From Sphingobacterium oryzagri (GTDB lineage Bacteria > Bacteroidota > Bacteroidia > Sphingobacteriales > Sphingobacteriaceae): a stretch of 64,000 nucleotides of DNA. A program made the translations under genes and the position numbers. The stretch spans positions 1,612,001-1,676,000 of the forward strand of contig NZ_CP117880.1 in the NCBI RefSeq assembly GCF_028736175.1, written 5' to 3'. The notes below the pieces were generated by a model. It made no database searches. It had not been told where the DNA came from and saw nothing but the letters and a program-made list of their open reading frames with translations. Below are positions 15,915 through 25,189 of the stretch, in pieces (positions within the stretch are counted from its first letter, which is position 1; every line of letters starts with the position of its first letter).

Positions 15915-17408
15915 ATGGGTCGAAAGGTAGCCATTATTGGAGCTGGTTTCTCCGGCTTATCGGCAGCCTGCTATTTAGCAGCTTCGGGGCATGAAGTGCA
16001 CATTTTTGAGAAAAACGAGCAGGTAGGGGGTCGTGCGCGGCAGTTTACTACGCCCGAAGGATTTCGTTTTGATATGGGCCCTAGTTGGTACTGGATGCCT
16101 GATGTCTTGGAAGAATTTTTTGCCGATTTCGGTCATACTGTAGCTGAATTTTACAAATTGACAGCACTCAACCCGCAGTTTGAGATGGTTTTTGAAAAAA
16201 ATACGGTTGATGTGCCAGCTAACACGGCTGCTATGCGTGCACTTTTTGAAGATATTGAACCAGGCGCAGGCGTAAAGTTCGACCGATTTATGGAAGCTGC
16301 TAAGTATAAATATGAGGTAGGAATGAAAGATTTTGTAACGAAACCTTGTCATTCTTGGTTGGAATTTATGGATCTTAAGATAGTAAAAAGCGCTTGGAAA
16401 CTTAATCTATTGACCGATTTTAGGCGTTATGTACGTCAATATTTCACCGATTCGAGGCTGGTTGCGCTCATGGAATTTCCGGTTATCTTTCTGGGTGCGG
16501 CACCCAAAGATATTCCGGCCATGTACAGCTTGATGAACTATGGCGGCTACGGCCTGGGCACCTGGTATCCCGACGGCGGCTTTGTGAAAGTGGCTCAAGC
16601 TATGGCACAGGTTGCCACGCGTTTGGGCGTGCAAATTCACCTGCATGCATCAGTAGATCGTGTGCTCCTGGAAGCTGACCAAGCAGTGGGATTGCAGATA
16701 AACGGGGAAATTATTCCTTGTGATTATGTGATCGGCTCGGCAGACTACCAGCACGTAGAAAGTTTGCTGCCTGTGCGCTATCGAAATTATACCGATCGTT
16801 ACTGGGAGCAACGCACCTTTGCGCCTTCCTGCCTGATTTACTACCTGGGTTTTTCCGAGAAAATTCCCGGATTGCGGCATCATACACTTTTTTTTGAGCA
16901 TCCGCTTGAAGAACATGTTCGCCATATTTACGAAGATAAAAGTTGGCCAGAGAAACCTTTATTCTATGTATGCTGTCCTTCTAAAACAGATGCACATGTT
17001 GCTCCGGGAGGCGGCGAGAATGTTTTCTTGCTGATGCCTATTGCTACAGGGCTTGACGATGCGGAAGACCGGCGTGAATACTATTTCGAAGAGATGATTA
17101 ATCGTTTGGAAAAGCATACGTGCAGCAGTGACCTGCGCGACAAGTTACTATATAAGCGCAGCTATTGCGTGCAAGATTTTAAGGAAGATTATCATGCCTA
17201 TCAAGGAAATGCCTACGGCCTGGCAAATACCTTAGGGCAAACGGCGGTTTGGAAACCTGCCATAAAAAATAAACGGGTTAAAAACCTTTTTTACACAGGA
17301 CAGCTAACCGTGCCTGGGCCGGGCGTTCCGCCTGCGATTATTTCGGGGAAGATCGTCGCACAAGAAATTAACAATATAAACCAACCACGCCATGAAAAAA
17401 TTGTTTGA
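15915..17408 (+). CDS. crtI: Phytoene desaturase
   Basis: 497 residues. An N-terminal dinucleotide-binding motif, KVAIIGAGFSGLSAACYLAASG, with the following EKNEQVGGRARQF, binds FAD. The C-terminal GQLTVPGPGVPPAIISGKIVA is the carotenoid-desaturase signature. The enzyme inserts double bonds into phytoene to give lycopene (the CrtI type usually performs four steps). Its 3' end overlaps crtB by 17 bases, so translation is coupled. Length and motifs are those of the full family. Confidence 0.95.
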   Translation: MGRKVAIIGAGFSGLSAACYLAASGHEVHIFEKNEQVGGRARQFTTPEGFRFDMGPSWYWMPDVLEEFFADFGHTVAEFYKLTALNPQFEMVFEKNTVDVPANTAAMRALFEDIEPGAGVKFDRFMEAAKYKYEVGMKDFVTKPCHSWLEFMDLKIVKSAWKLNLLTDFRRYVRQYFTDSRLVALMEFPVIFLGAAPKDIPAMYSLMNYGGYGLGTWYPDGGFVKVAQAMAQVATRLGVQIHLHASVDRVLLEADQAVGLQINGEIIPCDYVIGSADYQHVESLLPVRYRNYTDRYWEQRTFAPSCLIYYLGFSEKIPGLRHHTLFFEHPLEEHVRHIYEDKSWPEKPLFYVCCPSKTDAHVAPGGGENVFLLMPIATGLDDAEDRREYYFEEMINRLEKHTCSSDLRDKLLYKRSYCVQDFKEDYHAYQGNAYGLANTLGQTAVWKPAIKNKRVKNLFYTGQLTVPGPGVPPAIISGKIVAQEINNINQPRHEKIV

Positions 17409-18228
17409 CGAACTCGCTTTTCAAATCAGTAAAGAAACGACAAAAAAGTACAGCACCAGTTTTTCATTGGGCATACTAGCGCTAGACGCCGCCATCAGGC
17501 CGGCCATCTACGCTATATATGGTTTTGTGCGTTTGGCAGATGAAATTGTAGATAGCTTTCACGGTTATGATCGGCGTAAACTGCTTGATCGCTTAAAAGA
17601 TGAAACCGACTATGCCCTGGAACATGGCATATCGGTCAATCCGATTTTACAGTCTTTTCAGGAAACGTACCATCGGTATGGACTGGAAAGAAAACTGGTC
17701 GATCAATTCATGGAAAGCATGGCGATGGATCTTGAGCAAATTGATTATAACGACGAGCGTTATAGTTATTATATTCTTGGTTCGGCCGAAGTGGTTGGAC
17801 TGATGTGCCTGCATGTATTCGTAGATGGCGACAAGGAGAAATTTGCTTCGTTAAAGCCGTTTGCGATGAAATTGGGTTCGGCTTTTCAAAAAGTTAATTT
17901 TTTACGCGATCTGCGCGATGACTATCGAACGCTGGGCCGCACCTATTTTCCAAATGTCGATATGGGTGATTTTAACAACGAAATGAAAATTCAGATCGAA
18001 GCAGATATTGCTGCTGAATTTCGGGAGGCGCTATCCGGCATCAAGCGTTTACCGTCGTCTTCTAAATTCGGCGTATACTTGGCCTACCGCTACTATTTGT
18101 CGCTGTTTCGCAAGATAAAAAATACCTCCGCACAGCATATTCTAAACCAACGGGTACGGATACCTAACGGGCGGAAGATTTCCTTGATGATGAGCAGCTA
18201 TGTGCAGTATAAAATGGCCATATTGTAA
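17392..18228 (+). CDS. crtB: Phytoene synthase
   Basis: 278 residues. The two aspartate-rich magnesium-diphosphate motifs are present: VRLADEIVDSF (about residue 45) and, later, FLRDLRDDYRTLGRTYFP. It condenses two geranylgeranyl diphosphates to phytoene, the first committed step. No geranylgeranyl diphosphate synthase gene lies in the window, so that substrate must come from elsewhere. The start lies inside the end of crtI. Confidence 0.95.
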   Translation: MKKLFDELAFQISKETTKKYSTSFSLGILALDAAIRPAIYAIYGFVRLADEIVDSFHGYDRRKLLDRLKDETDYALEHGISVNPILQSFQETYHRYGLERKLVDQFMESMAMDLEQIDYNDERYSYYILGSAEVVGLMCLHVFVDGDKEKFASLKPFAMKLGSAFQKVNFLRDLRDDYRTLGRTYFPNVDMGDFNNEMKIQIEADIAAEFREALSGIKRLPSSSKFGVYLAYRYYLSLFRKIKNTSAQHILNQRVRIPNGRKISLMMSSYVQYKMAIL

Positions 18229-18251
18229 ACCTGAAAACGTATGGGAAAGAT

Positions 18252-18725
18252 ATGATATATACATTAGAACGCAGTCAACTACTTTCGTGTAGCTTGGCTG
18301 AAGCATGGACTTTTTTTACTGATCCAAATAATCTAGCGAAGATTACGCCGCCCGAATTGTCGTTTCGCGTGCTCGACGATTTTTCGGATCAGCCAAGCAT
18401 TTACGAAGGTATGCTGATCAACTACCACGTATCGCCTCTTTTTGGTATCCGTTTAAAATGGCAAACGGAGATTACGCATGTGAATGAAGGGATAAGTTTT
18501 GTTGATACGCAAAAAAAAGGACCGTATAAGCTATGGGAGCATCGACACGAGTTTATACAGGAAGGAGATTTCGTGCGAATGAACGATAGGGTGCGTTATC
18601 GGATGCCTTTCGGCTTTTTGGGCAGCATAGCACACGGCTTGATCGTGAAGAAAAAATTGCAACATATTTTCGACTATCGTTATCGCGTATTGGACAACCT
18701 CTTAAATAAACAAGCGCATGATTAA
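18252..18725 (+). CDS. SRPBCC-family (START-like) protein in the carotenoid operon
   Basis: 157 residues. The START/polyketide-cyclase-like fold is suggested by the N-terminal YTLERSQLLSCSLAEAWTFFTDPNNLAKITPP and by DTQKKGPYKLWEHRHEF and MPFGFLGSIAHGLIVKKKL further on. No catalytic residues can be named. Such proteins are often found between crtB and crtZ in Bacteroidota clusters; lipid or carotenoid binding is plausible but unproven. It overlaps crtZ by 8 bases. Confidence 0.85.
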   Translation: MIYTLERSQLLSCSLAEAWTFFTDPNNLAKITPPELSFRVLDDFSDQPSIYEGMLINYHVSPLFGIRLKWQTEITHVNEGISFVDTQKKGPYKLWEHRHEFIQEGDFVRMNDRVRYRMPFGFLGSIAHGLIVKKKLQHIFDYRYRVLDNLLNKQAHD

Positions 18726-19173
18726 TTTTGGTATTGTCTTATTGGTATTTGTGCTGATGGAGGGGTTCACCTGGATCATTCATAAGTACGTGATGCATGG
18801 CTTTATGTGGCGCTGGCATGCTGATCACCATGATCCAAGACACGAACATCGCCTGGAAAAAAACGATTACTTTTTCGTCGTTTTTGCTATTCCGGCCATC
18901 ATCCTGTTGTATATAGGGAGTACGCAAGGTTACAACATCACATTTTTTATCGGATTAGGTATAGCGCTCTACGGTATGGCTTACTTCTTTGTACACGATA
19001 TTTTCATTCACCAACGGGTTCCTTTTTTGAAGAATACCAAAAATCCGTACTTGAAGGCTATACGTCGTGCGCACAAACAGCATCATAAACATATCAACAA
19101 AGAAGATGGTGAATGTTTCGGCTTTCTATGGGTACCGGTTCAATATTTCAAAATGTACTTTCATAAGAAATAG
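18718..19173 (+). CDS. crtZ: Beta-carotene hydroxylase
   Basis: 151 residues, with several membrane segments and the di-iron histidine clusters of the fatty-acid-hydroxylase superfamily: HKYVMHG followed by WHADHHDPRHEH, then HDIFIHQR, and RRAHKQHHKH. It would hydroxylate both rings of beta-carotene, giving zeaxanthin. It overlaps the SRPBCC gene by 8 bases, and the cyclase gene starts 2 bases after its stop. Confidence 0.94.
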   Translation: MINFGIVLLVFVLMEGFTWIIHKYVMHGFMWRWHADHHDPRHEHRLEKNDYFFVVFAIPAIILLYIGSTQGYNITFFIGLGIALYGMAYFFVHDIFIHQRVPFLKNTKNPYLKAIRRAHKQHHKHINKEDGECFGFLWVPVQYFKMYFHKK

Positions 19174-19174
19174 C

Positions 19175-19933
19175 ATGCAGGCATATACTTATTTACTCAT
19201 CAATTTCCTGACGATTATTATCTGTTTCGTCTTCTCCTTTCATCAGAAAATTAGGTTTGATCGGTATTTTGGAGCCTTTATCAAGGCCGCTGTACTCGTC
19301 GCCATTCCATTTATCGCCTGGGATGTTTGGTTTACCCAACAGGGTGTTTGGTGGTTTAACGATCGTTACCTTCTGGGCTTGCGCCTGTTTGGTCTTCCTT
19401 TAGAAGAGATGCTATTTTTTATCTGCATTCCTTTTTCTTGTTTGTTTACATACTATTGCTTAACCAAGTTTTACAACTTGGCTTGGGCAGCAACTACCGA
19501 GAAAATTTTTGCCCTTACGGCTATCGTGCTGTGTGTTATTATGGGCGGGTTGTCATTGGGTATGATTTACCCGACAGTTACTTTTTTCATGACGGCGGGT
19601 TCCTTATTTTATTTCGTATTTATAGCAAAAGTGCGCTGGCTTGGAACAGCAACCTCTGTATATGGCATTTTACTGATTGGTTTTTTCTTGGTAAATGGTG
19701 TACTTACCGGCACGGGGCTAGAGGAGGCAGTAGTCAATTACAATCCCGATGCGTTTTGGAATATACGCATACTGACTGTTCCGTTCGAAGATGCCATCTA
19801 CGGCTATAGCATGATTTTATGGAATATCTATTTTTTCAGCTTATTTAAACCGCAGGAAAACGAGGCGACAGATGAAATGCCAAAGCAAGGTATTTCGAGT
19901 ATTTTTAAAGCAGATAAACCCTTTTCGCGCTAG
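19175..19933 (+). CDS. crtYcd: Lycopene beta-cyclase, fused CrtYc-CrtYd type
   Basis: 252 residues from ATG 19175, just past the crtZ stop. The frame is open further upstream, but only inside crtZ. It is very hydrophobic, with about six or seven membrane helices. Two copies of the cyclase motif are present, LPLEEMLFF in the first half and VPFEDAIYGY in the second, as expected when the c and d subunits are fused. It converts lycopene to beta-carotene. The fused form is typical of Bacteroidota and differs from the flavin-dependent CrtY of proteobacteria. Confidence 0.93.
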   Translation: MQAYTYLLINFLTIIICFVFSFHQKIRFDRYFGAFIKAAVLVAIPFIAWDVWFTQQGVWWFNDRYLLGLRLFGLPLEEMLFFICIPFSCLFTYYCLTKFYNLAWAATTEKIFALTAIVLCVIMGGLSLGMIYPTVTFFMTAGSLFYFVFIAKVRWLGTATSVYGILLIGFFLVNGVLTGTGLEEAVVNYNPDAFWNIRILTVPFEDAIYGYSMILWNIYFFSLFKPQENEATDEMPKQGISSIFKADKPFSR

Positions 19934-19968
19934 GCTGTAAAGCCGGCGACAGGGAAAAAATAATATAC

Positions 19969-21276
19969 ATGGAGAAAGAAGAAGTTGTCTTATTTTGGTT
20001 TCGTCGAGATTTACGATTGGAAGACAATCGAGGGTTGGCGGCTGCTTTGCGGAGTGGATCAAAGGTTTTGCCAATTTTTATATTTGATAGCGGCATTTTG
20101 GATAAGCTTGCTGAAAAAAAAGATCAACGCGTGGACTATATTCATCAAGCGTTGCAGCAACTGCAAAAAGAGCTACAACAGGAGGGAAGTGATATCCGCA
20201 CTTTTTACGGTAAGCCCTTGGAAATTTTTAAAGAGCTGACCGCAAAATTTTCGGTGAAGACCGTGTACTGCAATCGCGATTATGAACCTAGTGCGATAAC
20301 GCGCGATAATAAGATTGCCGAGTGGCTTGAAAAGCAGGATATCGGATTCGTTTCGGAAAAAGATCAGGTTATTTTTGAGAGCGACGAGATTTTGAAAGGA
20401 GACGGCACTCCATACAGCGTATATACGCCTTACAGCAGGAAGTGGCGGGAGAAATTGACGGATAAAGACTACCGGGCGGCAGCGATGCCGCTAGGCAACC
20501 TGTTTTCGTTTAAAAAAAAACCGATAATGAAATTGCAGGATATCGGTTTTGAAAAAACCGCTTACCGCTTTGAAACACCAACATTGGATCGTGGTATTAT
20601 CGATAATTATGGTGAGCACCGCGACTATCCAGCGAAAGACCATACTACACGCTTGGGTGTGGCGCTGCGGTTTGGAACGATATCCATCCGTAAGTGCGTT
20701 AAATTTGCGCTGGCGCACAATGCTACTTGGCTTAGCGAATTAATCTGGCGGGAATTTTTTATGCAGATTTTGTATCATTATCCGCAGGTTGTACAACATT
20801 GCTTTAAGCCGCAGTATGAGCATATTGCCTGGCGAAATAATGAGAAAGAATTTGCCCATTGGTGCGCCGGTACGACCGGATATCCGTTGGTCGATGCAGG
20901 TATGCGTGAGCTAAACGAGACGGGCTTCATGCACAACCGTGTGCGTATGGTTGTTGCCAGTTTTCTAACAAAACATTTGTTGATCGACTGGCGATGGGGC
21001 GAGGCTTATTTTGCAGAAAAGCTGCTTGACTATGAACTGTCTTCCAACAATGGAAACTGGCAATGGGCTGCCGGCTGTGGCTGCGATGCCGCGCCTTATT
21101 TCCGGATTTTTAATCCGGCCGAGCAAATAAAGAAATTTGATAAAGCGCTTGACTACGTGAAACGTTGGAATCCGGATTTCGAATCGTTGGAGCAGCAGCC
21201 TATCGTCGAGCATCGCTTTGCGCGCGAACGCGCCCTGGAGGTGTATAAAAAAGCATTGGATAAAAGTAAGCACTAA
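19969..21276 (+). CDS. phr: Deoxyribodipyrimidine photolyase
   Basis: 435 residues. The N-terminal Rossmann-like domain (VVLFWFRRDLRLEDNRGL) can hold an antenna chromophore. The C-terminal FAD domain has the family signatures WLSELIWREFFMQILYH, GYPLVDAGMRELNETGFMHN and RMVVASFLTKHLLIDWRWGE, then NNGNWQWAAGCGCDAAPYFR. It splits UV-induced cyclobutane pyrimidine dimers using light. It sits in the carotenoid operon 35 bases after the cyclase, a sensible grouping for protection against light damage. Confidence 0.94.
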   Translation: MEKEEVVLFWFRRDLRLEDNRGLAAALRSGSKVLPIFIFDSGILDKLAEKKDQRVDYIHQALQQLQKELQQEGSDIRTFYGKPLEIFKELTAKFSVKTVYCNRDYEPSAITRDNKIAEWLEKQDIGFVSEKDQVIFESDEILKGDGTPYSVYTPYSRKWREKLTDKDYRAAAMPLGNLFSFKKKPIMKLQDIGFEKTAYRFETPTLDRGIIDNYGEHRDYPAKDHTTRLGVALRFGTISIRKCVKFALAHNATWLSELIWREFFMQILYHYPQVVQHCFKPQYEHIAWRNNEKEFAHWCAGTTGYPLVDAGMRELNETGFMHNRVRMVVASFLTKHLLIDWRWGEAYFAEKLLDYELSSNNGNWQWAAGCGCDAAPYFRIFNPAEQIKKFDKALDYVKRWNPDFESLEQQPIVEHRFARERALEVYKKALDKSKH

Positions 21277-21288
21277 TAAGTAAAAGGT

Positions 21289-21819
21289 ATGCGTAGAGAT
21301 CATGTGGTACAGGTAGACCGAGAAGATAATGCCATAGGAACGGTAGAAAAGATGGAAGCTCATCGTTTGGGCGTGTTACATCGGGCGTTTTCGGTATTTA
21401 TATGGAATAGTGACGGGCAGTTGCTTATCCATCAGCGCGCAGCAGATAAATATCATGGCGGCGGCTTGTGGACCAACGCCTGCTGTTCGCACCCGCAAGC
21501 GAATGAAAATGTGCGCGATGCGGCGATGGAACGCTTATCGTTTGAAATGGGACTCGCATGCGATGTAAACTTTGCTTTCTCGTTTATCTACCAAGGTGCG
21601 GTGGAGCGTGGTTTGATCGAGTATGAATTTGACCACGTATTTATCGGGCATACCGACGAACAACCAAAGCCGAATAGCGCTGAAGTAGCGGCTTACCAGT
21701 GGATTGCCGTTAGCGAACTGGCCGATTGGGTAGCGCGTTCTCCCGAAGCATTTACTATTTGGTTTGTCGAAGCGCTTCCACGCGTTCTTTCCATGATGCC
21801 AGCTGATATCCGTGCTTAA
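21289..21819 (+). CDS. idi: Isopentenyl-diphosphate delta-isomerase, type I
   Basis: 176 residues. It is a Nudix-fold enzyme with HRAFSVFIWN near residue 30, TNACCSHP (the catalytic Cys region) and RDAAMERLSFEMG, the degenerate Nudix box of isomerases; the second catalytic acid is expected in LIEYEFDHVFIG. It interconverts isopentenyl and dimethylallyl diphosphate and so supplies the carotenoid pathway. It starts 12 bases after photolyase and is the last gene of the operon; no clear terminator was seen before the convergent DUF1304 gene. Confidence 0.94.
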   Translation: MRRDHVVQVDREDNAIGTVEKMEAHRLGVLHRAFSVFIWNSDGQLLIHQRAADKYHGGGLWTNACCSHPQANENVRDAAMERLSFEMGLACDVNFAFSFIYQGAVERGLIEYEFDHVFIGHTDEQPKPNSAEVAAYQWIAVSELADWVARSPEAFTIWFVEALPRVLSMMPADIRA

Positions 21820-21859
21820 AATACGCAAAAAGTCAATGGCAGCTCTGCGGTTGTACGAG

Positions 21860-22264
21860 TTAACAGGCCAGCATCACCAATAACATAGCTAGTAAAGCCG
21901 GAAGAGCTTGCACAAAAAAGATCTTTTTTGACGCTGTTAAAGCGCCATAAATGCCAGCTAAAGCCACGCAAGCCAAAAAAAACAAGCGCACATTAGTCGT
22001 CCAGATTGGGTCCGTTATAAAAAAAGACCAAATCAAACCCGCCGCTAAAAACCCGTTATACAATCCTTGGTTGGCTGCCAATTTTTTGGTTGGCGTAAAA
22101 AGCTCGTCCGGCAGCGATCCTTTGAACGTTTCTTTACCTTTGGTTTCCCAGGCAAACATTTCCATCCATAAAATATAGAGATGTTCGATTGCCACCAATG
22201 CCGTGAGTACTTGCGCTAAAATGCCGATCCAGGGGGCTGTTGTAGAAAGATGTAGTAGGTGCAT
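21860..22264 (-). CDS. DUF1304 family membrane protein
   Basis: 134 residues with four hydrophobic segments. The DUF1304 features LTALVAIEHLYILWMEMFAWET and NQGLYNGFLAAGLIWSFF are clear. The family is of unknown function. It starts 4 bases after the OhrR-type regulator gene on the same strand, so the two form an operon and DUF1304 may be peroxide-responsive; that is inference. Confidence 0.9.
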   Translation of the reverse strand: MHLLHLSTTAPWIGILAQVLTALVAIEHLYILWMEMFAWETKGKETFKGSLPDELFTPTKKLAANQGLYNGFLAAGLIWSFFITDPIWTTNVRLFFLACVALAGIYGALTASKKIFFVQALPALLAMLLVMLAC

Positions 22265-22268
22265 AGGT

Positions 22269-22691
22269 TTATATTTTTTGAAGAATCGTACAGGTAATTT
22301 CCCGTAATTTCGTCAGCTCATCAATACTTAAGCGTAACGACTCGGCCAGTTTTTCGGGTATTTTCAACGCTTGCTGCTCCAGCTGCTCGCCGGCAGCGGT
22401 TAAACTAATTTCAACCACGCGCTCATCACGCTTTGATCTGGTGCGATCTATCAAGCCTTTTCCTTGTAGTCTTTTCAGCAGGGGCGTAAGCGTTCCGCTA
22501 TCCAAATAAAGTTTTTCCCCTAATTGATTGACCGTGACCGTTTTATTTTCCCATAGCACCAACAAGACCAGGTATTGCGGATAGGTCAGGTCGATTTCCT
22601 CCAGCAAAGGCCGGTACGCGTTCGTAATCTCGCGCGATAAGGCATACAGTGGAAAGCATGTTTGATTTTCCAATTTCAGCTGTTCTTCCAT
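22269..22691 (-). CDS. ohrR: OhrR-type MarR regulator (organic hydroperoxide sensor)
   Basis: 140 residues. The N-terminus ENQTCFPLYALSREITNAYRPLL closely follows the OhrR pattern, with Cys12 matching the peroxide-sensing cysteine, and is followed by LTYPQYLVLLVLWE. The winged helix is at about 55-105 (LDSGTLTPLLKRLQGKGLIDRTRSKRDERV). It normally represses an OsmC/Ohr peroxiredoxin gene; here the neighbour is DUF1304 and no osmC/ohr gene is in view. Confidence 0.88.
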   Translation of the reverse strand: MEEQLKLENQTCFPLYALSREITNAYRPLLEEIDLTYPQYLVLLVLWENKTVTVNQLGEKLYLDSGTLTPLLKRLQGKGLIDRTRSKRDERVVEISLTAAGEQLEQQALKIPEKLAESLRLSIDELTKLREITCTILQKI

Positions 22692-22711
22692 GTTTATTTC
22701 CTGATGTAAAA

Positions 22712-22743
22712 CAAATATACGGTAAAATCAGTCGGCAGCACAA
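22712..22743 (-). promoter_or_regulatory. Bacteroidota-type promoter for the ohrR-DUF1304 operon
   Basis: On the minus strand, TTG (22743-22741), 21 bases, TATATTTG (22719-22712), an exact TAnnTTTG match. The ohrR ATG (22691) is 20 bases beyond. Confidence 0.5.
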
Positions 22744-22766
22744 TGTGTGGCTTTGCTTTGCACAGC

Positions 22767-25043
22767 CTAATCCCGATGTTTAATGAGCAGAGCAGAGGGC
22801 ATGTGGGACAACCATAAGTTTCGGTTATCAAAAAGCTCTTTCCAGCTTTCGGTGCTCATGATAATCAGATCTTGCTGCTGCAATAATTCGTGGCTGATAT
22901 CGAGCTGTTCGTGGCGACTGATGTGGTTTGGAGCTACTTGTTCAATCGCGCGTATAAGCTCGAGTGTCTCGGTGCTTTTGCTGACCAATTTTTTGCTGTC
23001 GATTATCACGATCTGTGAGCCGGAGTTGTGGATAAACTTTTGGGCGTATTTGATCATTTTTAAATCACTAGGTGTATAAATCGGTATCAAAATACGATCT
23101 GCCTGTTTGAAATCTTTATCGATAAAGACTCCGACGGTAATACGGGACCGGAATAAAATTTGTTGCGTACTATCTGAAAATATGGAACTCTCCAAGGGAT
23201 TCTCTTTGCCCATGACCCGGTAAATGATCTTTTCCGGATTGATGATGCGCGTAGTAAAACCAAATATTTTTCCCAAGGCACTGCCATCAAATATCGACTG
23301 GCCAACACCGATCAGGAGCAGGTCGTAAAGCCCATCGTTGGCCAGTTCAACAATATCGCTTTCCATATTGTTGGATGCCTTAAATATCGTAGAAATACGT
23401 TGCGCTATGTTTTCACATTCGGCCAATATGGGTTCGAAGCTATCCGCCTCATATTGTGCGGCGTTGTAATGGTGCAGATCGTTGGTTGGGGTAAGGTGTA
23501 CAGCCGTAATGGATGTACTTCGATCGAGTTTTTTGCTGAGGCCGTGTGCTAAGCGCAGCAGATTTTTGCTGCGCTCGGGATGTCCGAAAGCAATCAATAT
23601 ATTATATTTTCCGACTCGGCTTACGGCGGCCGGAACCGTGCTATCTTTGGGTTTAAAGATTTTTTCGATAAGGTCCAGCGCCGGGCCCGTCATAAAAGTG
23701 GTGAGCAGAGCCATAATCACCATCATGGCAAATATTTCGGGCGTTAGCACGCCCAGATCATAACCGATGTTGAGAACCACCAGTTCCATCAAACCGCGGG
23801 TGTTCATCAAGGCGCCAATCGTTAAGCTGTCTTTCCAATTTTGCCCGACAAACTTGGCTGCAGCGGTGCTGCCTACAAATTTTCCGACGACGGCTACTGC
23901 TATAATCAGCGCCGTAATCTGCCAATGATAAGGCTCGTTCAAAAGTCCGATCTGCGTACGCAAGCCCGTATAAACAAAAAACAGCGGTAGGAGCAAGACC
24001 AAGGAAACGTCTTCCACTTTTTCCGTAAAGGTGTTTCTAAATTTACTGTTGTCGGGCATGATCGCTCCAGCCATAAAAGCACCAAAAAGGGCGTGTATGC
24101 CAATAATTTCTGTCAGGTAAGCACTCAATATAAGCGTCAGAAAAAAGATGGCCACAATAGGTTTGCTTAAGTTTTCTCTGCTGGCATACATCTCGCCAAT
24201 ACGCTTTAAGAAAGGCCGTACAAGTTTGATCATAACCAAAACGTAGCCTACTGCAAGCAAGATAATGTAAAGCGAACTTACGAAATTGCCAGCCTTGACG
24301 ATAGCGATGACGGCCGCCAGCAAACACCAGGCTGTGATATCATCTGCCGCAGCGCAGGTAATAACGATGGTGCCTAATTTTGTTTTTTGAAGATTTCGCT
24401 CCTGAACGATACGCGCCAGCACAGGGAAGGCCGTAATGCTCATCGAAATTCCGATAAAAAGCGCAAAAGAGGTAAAGTCAATACCGATCGGTGCAAACGA
24501 AGTATACAAAAGGTAAGCCAGCGCAACGCCCAATGCAAAAGGAAAAATAATGCTGGCATGGCTTATGACCACCGCATCCTGCGCTTTGTTTTGCAGTACT
24601 TTCAGGTCTAGCTCCATTCCGATGATAAACATGAAAAAGATGAGCCCGATCTGGCTTAGAAACTGCAGGTTGCTGAGTGACTCGACGGGAAATAGCGCGG
24701 AAGAAAATTCAGGAAAATAAATGCCCAAAAAAGATGGGCCGAGCGCAATGCCGGCAATAATTTCGCCAATCACGGTCGGTTGTCCTATTTTCTTACACAA
24801 CCAGCCAAATAGCCTGGCGGTCAATATAATCACGACAATCTGGGCTAACAACGTAGCCAGCGGATGTTGGATGTTGTGTAAGACGGTATCGACAAATTCC
24901 TGCCACTGCGATTGGCGACTATGCGTATGGTTGATGTGCCGGTCCGTCTCCATAATTTTGCCGTGCTGTATAATCCAGTAAATAAGCATCGAAAACGTTC
25001 CGATGGTCGTCATGTAAAAAAGGCTGCTCTTCAACTTTTTCAT
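22767..25043 (-). CDS. Cation/proton antiporter (CPA2, KefB/Na-H exchanger type) with cytosolic stress domain
   Basis: 758 residues. There is a first membrane segment (about 8-27), a polar stretch, then the Na_H_exchanger domain with about a dozen membrane helices (TVIGEIIAGIALGPSFLG, HALFGAFMAGAIMP, MNTRGLMELVVLNIGYDLG). The C-terminal ~280 residues (from YNILIAFGHPERSKNLL) resemble tandem universal-stress-protein-like domains. It should exchange Na+ or K+ for H+ across the inner membrane. The extra N-terminal helix and His-rich linker (DRHINHTHSRQ) are not in the basic family. It stands alone on the minus strand. Confidence 0.88.
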   Translation of the reverse strand: MKKLKSSLFYMTTIGTFSMLIYWIIQHGKIMETDRHINHTHSRQSQWQEFVDTVLHNIQHPLATLLAQIVVIILTARLFGWLCKKIGQPTVIGEIIAGIALGPSFLGIYFPEFSSALFPVESLSNLQFLSQIGLIFFMFIIGMELDLKVLQNKAQDAVVISHASIIFPFALGVALAYLLYTSFAPIGIDFTSFALFIGISMSITAFPVLARIVQERNLQKTKLGTIVITCAAADDITAWCLLAAVIAIVKAGNFVSSLYIILLAVGYVLVMIKLVRPFLKRIGEMYASRENLSKPIVAIFFLTLILSAYLTEIIGIHALFGAFMAGAIMPDNSKFRNTFTEKVEDVSLVLLLPLFFVYTGLRTQIGLLNEPYHWQITALIIAVAVVGKFVGSTAAAKFVGQNWKDSLTIGALMNTRGLMELVVLNIGYDLGVLTPEIFAMMVIMALLTTFMTGPALDLIEKIFKPKDSTVPAAVSRVGKYNILIAFGHPERSKNLLRLAHGLSKKLDRSTSITAVHLTPTNDLHHYNAAQYEADSFEPILAECENIAQRISTIFKASNNMESDIVELANDGLYDLLLIGVGQSIFDGSALGKIFGFTTRIINPEKIIYRVMGKENPLESSIFSDSTQQILFRSRITVGVFIDKDFKQADRILIPIYTPSDLKMIKYAQKFIHNSGSQIVIIDSKKLVSKSTETLELIRAIEQVAPNHISRHEQLDISHELLQQQDLIIMSTESWKELFDNRNLWLSHMPSALLIKHRD

Positions 25044-25189
25044 GCTGTTCAGTTAAAAAACCGATCTATCGGCCACCATGGGAGGTAGGTTCGGGTGCTG
25101 CAAATTACAAAATCTTTGCGGTGTTGAAAAGTAGCGACGATTGCCTCGAAGAAATCGAAAGATTACTTTAGTGTCGCGCAAGCTGAGAG